Of a stretch of 64,000 nt of DNA, positions 41,797-49,214 are shown piece after piece (positions within the stretch are counted from its first letter, which is position 1; the number at the start of each line of letters is the position of its first letter). Below the pieces are notes generated by a model, which saw only the letters and a program-made list of their open reading frames with translations, did not search any database and was not told the origin of the DNA. This DNA comes from an uncultured Bulleidia sp. (GTDB lineage: Bacteria; Bacillota_I; Bacilli_A; Erysipelotrichales; Erysipelotrichaceae). The translations under genes were made by a program, and so were the position numbers. Location: positions 22,540 to 86,539 of the forward strand of contig CAMUDN010000006.1 of the NCBI GenBank assembly GCA_947087645.1, given 5' to 3'.

Positions 41797-43179
41797 ATGA
41801 AAATTCAATTTGATAAACCGACGACTGTTTATTTTATTGGTATTGGTGGTGTATCGATGTCAGGCTTAGCCCATATTTTACTTGATCGTCATTTTAAAGT
41901 AGCTGGTTCAGATTTACATATTTCTGATAATACACAGCGTTTAGTCAAAGAAGGAGCGTCTGTTTTTATTGGTCAAAAAGCAGAGAATATCAATTCTAAT
42001 TATAAATTTGTTGTTTATACAGCAGCTATTCATCCAAATAATCCGGAATATCAAAGAGCAAAAGAATTGGGTATTCCTTTATTAAATCGTAAAGATTTAT
42101 TAGCCATGGTCATGGAGCATTATCCTAAATCTATAGCGATTGCTGGAACACATGGTAAAACGACAACCACAGCTATGTTGTCATATATTTTTTTACAGGG
42201 AAAATTAGATCCAACAATTTCGATAGGGGCTAATTTATCACGTATAAATGGTAATGTTTATATTGGTCATAGTGCATATTTTATAGCTGAAGCTTGTGAA
42301 TATACGAATTCTTTTTTAGCATTAGCACCATATATTTCAATTATTACGAATATTGAAGAAGATCATCTTGATTTTTTTAAAGATATTAATGATATTCGTC
42401 ACTCTTTCCATAAATTTGTTCTTAAAACAAGTAATAAAGGAGCTTTAATTATCCATAATGCTATTGTCGCTAAGGAAGAAATTATTGCTGGTTATCATGG
42501 TCAAGTGCTTACTTATGGTTTAAATGATGGTGATATACATAGTTTAAATAAACATTTGTTAAGTGATGGAACAACAATGTTTGAAGTTGTTTATCAGCAA
42601 CATAATTTAGGTACAATCCATTTACCAATAACGGGTGATCATAATGTTTTAAATGCCTTAGCAGCGATTAGTGTAGCTTTATATTTACGAATTGATTGGC
42701 AAATGATCAAAGAAGGGTTAGCACATTTTAAAGGAGCTGATCGACGTTTTGAAAAGAAAGGTCTTTTTCATAAAGCCACAGTTATTGACGATTATGCTCA
42801 TCATCCACAAGAAATACAAGCTACGTTGAATATGGCTTTTAATTATCCACATAAACGTTTGATTGTTGTTTTTCAGCCACATACTTATTCAAGAACCAAA
42901 GCTTTATTTGAAGAATTTGCCCAAGTATTAAAGAAAGTAGATATATGTCTTTTAGCACCAATTTATGCTGCTCGTGAAGATAATGATCCAAGTATTTCTT
43001 CTGCTTTGTTAGCTAAGCGAATTAATGAAATAGGTGGTCATGCAAAGAGTTTTATAAATTTTCAAAAGATAAAGGAATATCTACATGAAATAGTTCAGGA
43101 ACAAGATCTATTAATGACAATTGGTGCAGGCGATATTGTTGATGTAGCAAATGATTTAGTTAAAGAGAATAATAATTAA
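41797..43179 (+). CDS. murC: UDP-N-acetylmuramate-L-alanine ligase
   Basis: Adds L-alanine to UDP-MurNAc in peptidoglycan synthesis. The 460-residue Mur ligase has the Rossmann motif 'FIGIGGVSMSGLA', ATP loop 'GTHGKTTTTAM', 'EACEYTNSFL', and 'DDYAHHPQEI'. ATG 41797 with AGAGGTG at 41784-41790 is chosen. It follows valS by 14 bases and is probably co-transcribed. A terminator hairpin is built into its last codons. Confidence 0.96.
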   Translation: MKIQFDKPTTVYFIGIGGVSMSGLAHILLDRHFKVAGSDLHISDNTQRLVKEGASVFIGQKAENINSNYKFVVYTAAIHPNNPEYQRAKELGIPLLNRKDLLAMVMEHYPKSIAIAGTHGKTTTTAMLSYIFLQGKLDPTISIGANLSRINGNVYIGHSAYFIAEACEYTNSFLALAPYISIITNIEEDHLDFFKDINDIRHSFHKFVLKTSNKGALIIHNAIVAKEEIIAGYHGQVLTYGLNDGDIHSLNKHLLSDGTTMFEVVYQQHNLGTIHLPITGDHNVLNALAAISVALYLRIDWQMIKEGLAHFKGADRRFEKKGLFHKATVIDDYAHHPQEIQATLNMAFNYPHKRLIVVFQPHTYSRTKALFEEFAQVLKKVDICLLAPIYAAREDNDPSISSALLAKRINEIGGHAKSFINFQKIKEYLHEIVQEQDLLMTIGAGDIVDVANDLVKENNN

Positions 43180-43199
43180 TGGTTATTCTCTTTTATTTT
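43162..43199 (+). terminator. Terminator overlapping the murC stop codon
   Basis: AAAGAGAATAA (43162-43172) and TTATTCTCTTT (43183-43193) form a perfect 11-bp stem; TTTTATTTTTT follows. The murC stop (43177-43179) is in the loop. Confidence 0.82.
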
Positions 43200-43202
43200 T
43201 TG

Positions 43203-43208
43203 TACAAT
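43203..43208 (+). promoter_or_regulatory. -10 box placed for a leaderless HAD hydrolase mRNA
   Basis: TACAAT sits six bases before ATG 43215, so transcription would begin on the A of the start codon. There is no ribosome site and a terminator lies directly upstream, so a new promoter is needed here. The -35 is weak. Confidence 0.5.
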
Positions 43209-43214
43209 AAAGTC

Positions 43215-43853
43215 ATGAAAATAATTATTTGGGATTTTAATGGTACTATTTTAGATGATGTACAATGTTGTATTGATATTGAAAATCAAATTGCTATTGA
43301 TTGGCAATTGCATATACCATACATTACAAAAGAAAAGTATTTAGCTAATTTTGGTTTTCCAGTACGTGAGTATTACCGTAAAATGGGATATGACTTTAAT
43401 AAAATAAGCTATGAAGATGTAGCACAATCATTTCATCATTATTTTAATGAACGATATAAGCATTTAAAGCTATGTTTAGGTTTTCTTGAAAGAGCAGATG
43501 ATTTTCAAAAGAAAGGATATAAACAGATTATTTTATCGGCTACAAAGCAAGAAGAATTGCAAAAACAAGTATCGACTTTAAAGATTGATGATTATTTTGA
43601 AGAGATAATAGGTGTACAAGATCATTTAGCTAATTCTAAAATAGACAGTGCTTTAACATGGATGAAAAAGAGTAATATTAAAGCTGATGAGTGTATATAC
43701 ATTGGAGATACTGATCATGATGAAGAGGTAGCTAAGGCGATCGGAGTTAAAAGAATTTATTTAGTCGCGCAAGGTCATCAATCATATGAAAGATTACAAA
43801 AAACAGAAGCAAAAGTGTTAGAAAGTCTTTTACAGTGGCCAAATGATAGATAA
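43215..43853 (+). CDS. HAD-superfamily hydrolase (phosphoglycolate phosphatase-like)
   Basis: A 212-residue HAD phosphatase. Motif I is 'WDFNGTILDD' with nucleophile Asp7; the usual second Asp is Asn9, a known variant in 'WD-N-GT' HAD groups. Motif II 'IILSAT', motif III Lys and motif IV 'YIGDTDHDEEVAKAIG' are present, with a four-helix C1 cap between. Substrate unknown; small sugar phosphates are typical. ATG 43215 is selected because the fold starts at 'MKIIIWDFNGT'; the upstream in-frame GTG/ATG region lies within the terminator. Confidence 0.85.
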   Translation: MKIIIWDFNGTILDDVQCCIDIENQIAIDWQLHIPYITKEKYLANFGFPVREYYRKMGYDFNKISYEDVAQSFHHYFNERYKHLKLCLGFLERADDFQKKGYKQIILSATKQEELQKQVSTLKIDDYFEEIIGVQDHLANSKIDSALTWMKKSNIKADECIYIGDTDHDEEVAKAIGVKRIYLVAQGHQSYERLQKTEAKVLESLLQWPNDR

Positions 43854-43910
43854 TATTACTTGTTATTTTTTATTTTTAGCTTATTCTTAAGACAGTTATA
43901 GGAGGATTAA

Positions 43911-44663
43911 ATGTTTAAAGAAGTAGGTCATTTTTTATTGAAAAGATTAGGTAAAACAAAATTACGTCCAGGTGGTATAACAGCTACTAATTGGTTATTA
44001 AAGCAAGTGCAATTTACAGCTGATACAAAAGTATTAGAAGTGGCTTGTAATGAAGCAGAAACATTAATGTGTCTAGCTAAGAAATATCATTGTGCATGTA
44101 CAGGTATTGATATTAATGAAAAAGCTATTGCTCAAGCAATAAAGAAAGTTGTAAAAGAAGAATTACAAGATAAGGTGAAGCTACAAGTAGCATCAGCTTT
44201 AGATTTACCATTTGTGGATAATACTTTTGATGTTGTTATTAATGAAGCAATGTTGACAATGTTATCGATGGAAGAAAAAGCACAAGCGATCAAGGAATAT
44301 TATCGTGTTTTAAAAAAAGGTGGTATTTTATTGACACATGATGTTATGTTAATCAAGGAAGATAGTAAGTTAATTGAAACATTACGTAGTGTAATTAATT
44401 TTCCAGTTACACCATTAACTAAGGAAAATTGGTTAAATCTTTTTCAAAATAATGGTTTTGAAGAAGTGATTGAAAAAGATGATCCAATGACCCTTATGTC
44501 AGATAAAGGTATGATTTTAGATGAAGGCGAAGAGCGTGCTAAATTAATTCATGATAATGCTATGAAAGATAAGAATAAAGGACAATTTTTATCGATGAAA
44601 AAATTATTTACCTCATCTGATGATAAGTTGCATTATATTGCTATTAGAAGTATTAAAAAATAG
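43911..44663 (+). CDS. Class I SAM-dependent methyltransferase
   Basis: A 250-residue methyltransferase of the UbiE/Methyltransf_11 type. Motif I is 'VLEVACNEAETLMCLA' (about 43-58; the usual glycines of GxGxG are partly replaced), then 'CTGIDINEKAI' with the SAM-binding acidic residue, 'ALDLPFVDNTFDVVINEAML' (motif post II/IV, read in parts), and 'YYRVLKKGGILLTHDV'. Substrate unknown. RBS AGGAGG. It precedes the Crp/ABC/bicupin locus on the other side of a terminator; similar methyltransferases often occur near such loci, as I recall, unverified. Confidence 0.85.
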   Translation: MFKEVGHFLLKRLGKTKLRPGGITATNWLLKQVQFTADTKVLEVACNEAETLMCLAKKYHCACTGIDINEKAIAQAIKKVVKEELQDKVKLQVASALDLPFVDNTFDVVINEAMLTMLSMEEKAQAIKEYYRVLKKGGILLTHDVMLIKEDSKLIETLRSVINFPVTPLTKENWLNLFQNNGFEEVIEKDDPMTLMSDKGMILDEGEERAKLIHDNAMKDKNKGQFLSMKKLFTSSDDKLHYIAIRSIKK

Positions 44664-44667
44664 TATT

Positions 44668-44698
44668 AAGCAAGGATGATTATTTTCCTTGCTTTTTT
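44668..44698. terminator. Terminator between methyltransferase and Crp-type regulator
   Basis: AAGCAAGG (44668-44675) pairs with CCTTGCTT (44687-44694), then TTTT. It overlaps the last base of the convergent regulator gene. Confidence 0.78.
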
Positions 44699-45344
44699 AG
44701 TTGATATTATTATTTATTTCAATTATATGATTACTTTTTTTAATTATTTTTTCTTTTTCAAGGCGTGATATTTCACGTGATAAAGCAGAACGATTACAAG
44801 CTAGAAATTTTGCTAAATCTTCAATATTATAAATTAAATTAATTTTACTACTTTTTTGTTTTTTACATTCATATCCAAGAAAAGTAAAAATTTTATCCCG
44901 TAGTGATATTTTTGTATAAAGCTCCATTTTAAATGTTAGATAGGCTAACTGTCTTTGCATTTCAAGAATTATATTTTCCATAAAAAGGGCTCGTAATTGA
45001 CAGCATTTTTTTTGTTCATCATAAATATTATTTATATTTATGACAATCATTTTAGCTTCCTCTTTAGCTTTTATAATGTAACCGGGATGAGTGTTAAAAT
45101 CAAAAGCAAAGGAATCATTTGGTAAATAACGACAATTAATTGTTTCCGTACCATTTTCATCTAGGGAAATGATATCAATAATACCATCTAAAACAATAAA
45201 TGCTTTGAAATTTGTAGATAGCTCATAACTATAGTTATCTTTGTTAATTTTTTTAATACGATATCCGATACAATATAGTATTTTTTGAATTTTATCAGTA
45301 TCAATTGATTTAAAAAAATTACTTTTTTTTAATATATCAACCAT
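44697..45344 (-). CDS. Crp/Fnr family transcriptional regulator
   Basis: A 215-residue regulator: a cyclic-nucleotide-type beta-roll sensor (about 10-120, 'FKAFIVLDGIIDIISLDENGTETINCRYLPND', read in parts), a dimer helix, and a C-terminal winged helix (172-205) with 'IEDLAKFLACNRSALSREISRLE' (read in parts). Six cysteines (25, 71, 114, 115, 160, 183) leave room for a metal, heme or redox sensor, but no known Fnr cluster pattern is clear. ATG 45344 has GGAGA upstream. Divergent from the ABC importer operon; an exact palindrome between them is its probable binding site. Confidence 0.87.
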   Translation of the reverse strand: MVDILKKSNFFKSIDTDKIQKILYCIGYRIKKINKDNYSYELSTNFKAFIVLDGIIDIISLDENGTETINCRYLPNDSFAFDFNTHPGYIIKAKEEAKMIVININNIYDEQKKCCQLRALFMENIILEMQRQLAYLTFKMELYTKISLRDKIFTFLGYECKKQKSSKINLIYNIEDLAKFLACNRSALSREISRLEKEKIIKKSNHIIEINNNIN

Positions 45345-45372
45345 TTTTTCTCCATCATAAATTATTTTCTGT

Positions 45373-45390
45373 ATGTTGCTAAAGCAACAT
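45373..45390. promoter_or_regulatory. Perfect 18-bp palindrome, probable Crp-type operator
   Basis: ATGTTGCTAAAGCAACAT is an exact inverted repeat (8-bp arms, AA centre), the size used by Crp/Fnr dimers. Its centre (45381.5) lies 41.5 bp upstream of the predicted start of the importer operon, the classic class II activator position. It also lies downstream of the possible promoter of the regulator gene, suggesting autorepression. Confidence 0.7.
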
Positions 45391-45408
45391 ATGTATATCA
45401 ATAATTAC

Positions 45409-45416
45409 ATTATAAT
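45409..45416. promoter_or_regulatory. Shared divergent -10 boxes, importer operon and regulator
   Basis: ATTATAAT reads TATAAT on both strands: 45411-45416 (plus) and 45414-45409 (minus). On the plus strand no real -35 is present at 45388-45393 (CATATG), as expected for an activator-dependent promoter. On the minus strand TAAACA (45437-45432) is a fair -35 with a 17-base spacer. Confidence 0.6.
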
Positions 45417-45479
45417 ACATACAGTTAGTGATGTTTAATATTATAACTCTTAACTATTAATTTATGAAAGGAGGTTAAT

Positions 45480-46508
45480 GTGTTACAGAAGTATTGTATA
45501 AAAAATGGCCATATAAAATCTTATATTTATATAATACTTTTTGTTTTGCCGCTTATTTGTAGTTTGTTTTCACTATGTATTGGTCGTATTTATTTGCATC
45601 CTTTGCAAGTTATACAGGCATTTATCAATTTTATACAGCAGCAAAAGATAGATCCTATAATATCTTCTATTTTATTCAATATTCGTTTACCACGTATTTT
45701 AACTGCTTTAATTATTGGGGCCGGTTTAAGTGCAGCAGGTCTTTCTTTTCAAGCTATCTTTGCGAATCCATTAGCTACCCCGGATATTCTAGGCGTTAGT
45801 TCAGCTGCTAGTTTAGGAGCAATTATTGCGATTATTCTTAATGTTGATACATTAGGTATTCAATTGATAGCTATGTGTTTTGGTTTAATAGCAATTTTTA
45901 TTACTTTAAAAATAGGAAGATTACAGGGTAAATCATCAATTATTATGCTTGTTTTATCTGGTTTAATTGTTTCTTCGTTAGCTAATGCCTTTAGTTCTTT
46001 GTTGAAATATACGGCTGATCCAAGTAATAAATTACCAGCTATTAGTTATTGGTTAATGGGATCATTTGCCCGATCATCATATAATAATATAATTATTGCT
46101 GGCTTTTTCATTGTTATATCTGTTCTTTTTATTGTTTTTTCATCTTTTAAACTGAATATTATGTCTTTATCTGAAGATGAAGCTAAATCACTAGGACTTA
46201 ACGTTCAACGTTATCGTGTTTATTTTATTTTGGCATCAACACTAATTACAGCAAGTGCTATATCTATCTGTGGACAAGTTGGTTGGATTGGTTTGATTAT
46301 TCCACATTTAGCACGGATGATTATAGGATCTAATAATGTTTATGCTTTACCAGTTGGTATTTTCTTTGGTTCAGCATTTATGGTTATTATTGAAGCTTTA
46401 TCAAGAACTATTTCCGTTATTGAATTACCAATATCCATTCTAACAGCCATTTTAGGAGCTCCTATTTTTATTGTTCTATTAAAGAGAACAGGTGGTATTT
46501 TAAAATGA
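45480..46508 (+). CDS. FecCD-family ABC permease (iron/heme/cobalamin type)
   Basis: A 342-residue permease with nine to ten membrane segments. Family landmarks: 'IRLPRILTALIIGAGLSAAGLSFQAIFANPLATPDILGVSSAASLG' (read in parts, about 66-110), 'YWLMGSFA', 'GWIGLIIPHLARMIIGSNN' (ATPase-contact loop) and 'LPISILTAILGAPIFI'. Start is GTG 45480, five bases after AAAGGAGGT; the ATG two bases earlier is out of frame. Its stop region overlaps the ATPase start. Cargo may be a siderophore, heme, corrinoid or another metal complex. Confidence 0.92.
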   Translation: MLQKYCIKNGHIKSYIYIILFVLPLICSLFSLCIGRIYLHPLQVIQAFINFIQQQKIDPIISSILFNIRLPRILTALIIGAGLSAAGLSFQAIFANPLATPDILGVSSAASLGAIIAIILNVDTLGIQLIAMCFGLIAIFITLKIGRLQGKSSIIMLVLSGLIVSSLANAFSSLLKYTADPSNKLPAISYWLMGSFARSSYNNIIIAGFFIVISVLFIVFSSFKLNIMSLSEDEAKSLGLNVQRYRVYFILASTLITASAISICGQVGWIGLIIPHLARMIIGSNNVYALPVGIFFGSAFMVIIEALSRTISVIELPISILTAILGAPIFIVLLKRTGGILK

Positions 46509-47299
46509 TAATGGAAGTTAAAAATGCTTTTTATCATTTTGCTAAACAGGAAGATATTTTAAAAGATATTAATTTCAGTTTGCGTGATGGTGATACATTA
46601 TGCATTCTTGGTCCTAATGGGGTTGGTAAAACAACATTGATTAGAGCAATTATTGGTATGTTAAAGTGGTCTAAAGGTAAAACATTTTTAAATGGTGAAG
46701 ATATAAGTAGGATTAATACGAAAAAATTATGGTCATTGATTGCTTATATTCCCCAAAAAAGGAATTTTACTTTTGCTTATAGTGGTTTAGAAATGGTAAC
46801 TTTAGGTTTAGCAACTCATATTGGTGATTTTGCTAAACCGGGTTATAAGGAAATTAAGCAGGCTGAAGAAACAATGGCACAATTAGATATTTTATCATTA
46901 GCTGATAAAGATTGTTCTTTAATGAGTGGTGGTGAATTGCAGATGGTACTTATTGCCCGAGCATTGGTATCAAAACCGAAAATGATTATTTTAGATGAAC
47001 CAGAATCAGGTTTAGATTTTCGTAATCAATTGAAAATATTGGCATTAATTAAAAAACTGACAAGAGAGAAAGGTATTATTTGTATTATGAATACACATTA
47101 TCCTAATCATGCTTTAGAAATTGCCAATAAAGTTTTACTGCTTGATTATGATCATCATTACAAATTAGGGAAAACAGATGAAATATTAACGGCCGATAAT
47201 ATTCGCCAAGCATTTGCGGTTGATGTAATTATTGAAACAATTAATAAAGCAGATAAAAATTATAAAGTGATTTTACCAACGCAAGTTATTAAGGAGTAG
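46505..47299 (+). CDS. ABC transporter ATP-binding protein (FecE type)
   Basis: A 264-residue ATPase partner of the FecCD permease. Walker A 'GPNGVGKTT', Q-loop 'IAYIPQKRNFTFAYSGLEMV', signature 'LMSGGELQMVLIARALV', Walker B 'MIILDEPESGLDF', and switch His in 'MNTHYPNHAL'. The Q-loop wording (F-FAYS--EMVTLG) is that of iron-complex importers. Four-base overlap with the permease. A bicupin gene follows by one base. Confidence 0.93.
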   Translation: MIMEVKNAFYHFAKQEDILKDINFSLRDGDTLCILGPNGVGKTTLIRAIIGMLKWSKGKTFLNGEDISRINTKKLWSLIAYIPQKRNFTFAYSGLEMVTLGLATHIGDFAKPGYKEIKQAEETMAQLDILSLADKDCSLMSGGELQMVLIARALVSKPKMIILDEPESGLDFRNQLKILALIKKLTREKGIICIMNTHYPNHALEIANKVLLLDYDHHYKLGKTDEILTADNIRQAFAVDVIIETINKADKNYKVILPTQVIKE

Positions 47300-47300
47300 T

Positions 47301-47942
47301 ATGCAAAATATAAATAAAGGAAATATTCTTAAAGTAACTGATATTATTGCTTGTAAAGATAAGCAAACAATTAGTAAAAAATTATACTCTAAAAATGATT
47401 GTTGGATCAGTTTATTTAGTTTTGATAAAGAAACGGATATTAGTGAAGAATATTATGATCAGGCAAAAATATATTTTGTTTTAAATGGAAAAGTTAAAAT
47501 TGCTGACAATATATTAGCTACAAATATGGCAATTTGTTTAGCAGCTGATAAGCCATTTGGCATAAGTAGTATAGCAAAGAGCATTATTTTAGAGATAACT
47601 ATAAAATTAGAGGAGGATGAAATGCATAATATTGTAAAAGGTAAACAAATTGAATTGAAAAAAATTATTGACTATGTAGATGAAAGTATTGCCAATATTG
47701 ATTTAGTTACTAAAAGTGATTTAAAAATGATGGTTTTAGCTTTTGATGCGGGGCAAAGTTTAAGCCCACATAAAGCTAAAGGAGATGCTTTATTAATTCC
47801 TTTAGAAGGCAAAGCAAAAGTTAAGGTTGATAGTGAAGTATATGAAATTAAAGAAGGTGAACAAATTGTTTTACCAAAAGATGTCATGCATGATGTACAA
47901 GCTGTCACAAAATTTAAAATGTTAATTATTTTAACAATGTAA
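47301..47942 (+). CDS. Bicupin-like small protein of the metal importer operon
   Basis: A 213-residue protein with two cupin-like halves. The first (about 30-100, 'AKIYFVLNGKVKIADNIL') lacks clear metal-binding histidines. The second (about 125-213) has 'LAFDAGQSLSPHKAKGDALLIPLEGKAKVKV' and 'VLPKDVMHDVQA' (read in parts), with two histidines where cupins bind metal. It is cytoplasmic (no signal peptide). No function is known to me; sensing or holding the imported metal complex is a guess from position. Start follows AAGGAG; the binding-protein gene is nine bases downstream. Confidence 0.8.
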   Translation: MQNINKGNILKVTDIIACKDKQTISKKLYSKNDCWISLFSFDKETDISEEYYDQAKIYFVLNGKVKIADNILATNMAICLAADKPFGISSIAKSIILEITIKLEEDEMHNIVKGKQIELKKIIDYVDESIANIDLVTKSDLKMMVLAFDAGQSLSPHKAKGDALLIPLEGKAKVKVDSEVYEIKEGEQIVLPKDVMHDVQAVTKFKMLIILTM

Positions 47943-47951
47943 GGAGAGAAA

Positions 47952-49055
47952 ATGAAAAAATTAAAGCTTTTTTTAGCAAGTATATTATTAATTAATTTAG
48001 CTGCTTGTCATAAAACAAATAATAGTGAACAAAGTCAGCAGAAAAGTAGTGAGTCAGAAACAAGAGTAATTACAGATCATGCTCATAATCAAGTTAAGTT
48101 ACCAAAGAAAATAACAAAAATAGTAATTGATCAGATTCCTATTTTATCAACTTATATGGCTTATCATGGTGGTAAAGCACCTTATATTGTCGGCTATGCT
48201 GGTTCTTTGAAAGAAGTTATTTCAAATACTGTTTTGAAAAATATTGCTCCCGAGTTATTAAATTCTCAAAATACAGTGAAAGCTCAATCAGATATTAATG
48301 TTGAAGAAATTATTAAATTAAAACCAGATGTTATTTTCTATAATGCTTCAAATAAAGAACATTATGATGCTTTATCTAAAACAGGTATTCCATGTGTTGG
48401 CTTTGCAACAGATCCTGTTTTTACTAAATCAGATCCTATTGATCGTTATCAACAATGGTTAAGATTATTAGAAGATGTCTTTGGTGAAAAAGGAAAGATG
48501 GATAAGTTTATTACATGTGGTAATAAGATGATCAAAGATATTGAAGATAAAGCAGCTAAAATAGCAGATAAAGATCGTTTAAGTGCCTTAACTTTAGTAC
48601 GTTATATGAAAGGTACACCGATTGTTTGTGGTAAAGACTTTTTTGGTGACTATTGGTTGAAAAGAGCAGGTGTTAAGAATGTTGTTCTAAAGTCAGGTGT
48701 TTTACCGGTTAATGTAGAACAAATATATAAGTGGAATCCAGATATTTTATTCTTAGATGGACCAGGTTTATTAAATATTAAAGTAAATGATATTTTAGGT
48801 AATAAAGTTGAAGGTCTTGATTTAGCTAATATGCCAGCCGTTAAAAATAAACGTGTTTATAATACGAAACTAGGTATGTGGAATTGGATGACACCAAATC
48901 CCGATGCGCCACTTGTTTTAGCGTGGATAGCGAAAAATGCTTATCCCGAAGTATTTAAAGATTATGACTTAAAGAAACAGATTAAAGATTATTATAAACA
49001 ATGGTATAAATATGATGTGAGTGATCAAGATTTAAAAGAAATGCTTGAATTATAA
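47952..49055 (+). CDS. Metal-complex ABC transporter substrate-binding lipoprotein
   Basis: A 367-residue periplasmic-binding-protein type 2 (PF01497-like) lipoprotein. Signal peptide with lipobox 'NLAAC', Cys19 lipidated; then a Ser/Gln-rich linker, 'RVITDHAHNQVKLPKKITKIVI' (read in parts), 'DINVEEIIKLKPDVIFYN' and 'WNPDILFLDG'. The central helix expected for this class is present. Unusual in being the last gene of its operon. RBS AAGGAGAG. Cargo unassigned: iron siderophore, heme or corrinoid are possible; ligand residues cannot be read. Confidence 0.9.
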   Translation: MKKLKLFLASILLINLAACHKTNNSEQSQQKSSESETRVITDHAHNQVKLPKKITKIVIDQIPILSTYMAYHGGKAPYIVGYAGSLKEVISNTVLKNIAPELLNSQNTVKAQSDINVEEIIKLKPDVIFYNASNKEHYDALSKTGIPCVGFATDPVFTKSDPIDRYQQWLRLLEDVFGEKGKMDKFITCGNKMIKDIEDKAAKIADKDRLSALTLVRYMKGTPIVCGKDFFGDYWLKRAGVKNVVLKSGVLPVNVEQIYKWNPDILFLDGPGLLNIKVNDILGNKVEGLDLANMPAVKNKRVYNTKLGMWNWMTPNPDAPLVLAWIAKNAYPEVFKDYDLKKQIKDYYKQWYKYDVSDQDLKEMLEL

Positions 49056-49063
49056 ATAATTAT

Positions 49064-49114
49064 AAAGTGAACCAACAAAGCTTTTAAAAAAGCTTAAAGA
49101 GGTTCACTTTTATT
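49064..49114 (+). terminator. Terminator closing the metal importer operon
   Basis: AAAGTGAACC (49064-49073) pairs with GGTTCACTTT (49101-49110), with inner AAGCTTTT/AAAAGCTT, then TATT. Confidence 0.85.
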
Positions 49115-49170
49115 ATGTAAGTGTCTTTAGAATATAAAGTTATTATTAGTTTATTTGCTTTATTGAAAAA

Positions 49171-49186
49171 TGTAAGCGGTTATAAT
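49171..49186 (+). promoter_or_regulatory. ppdK -10 box overlapped by a cre-like site
   Basis: TGTAAGCGGTTATA (49171-49184) matches the CcpA consensus at 13 of 14 positions and overlaps TATAAT (49181-49186), the likely -10. Binding of CcpA would block this promoter. Confidence 0.55.
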
Positions 49187-49214
49187 AAAATTTTAATAGC
49201 TATTGGAGGTTTAT

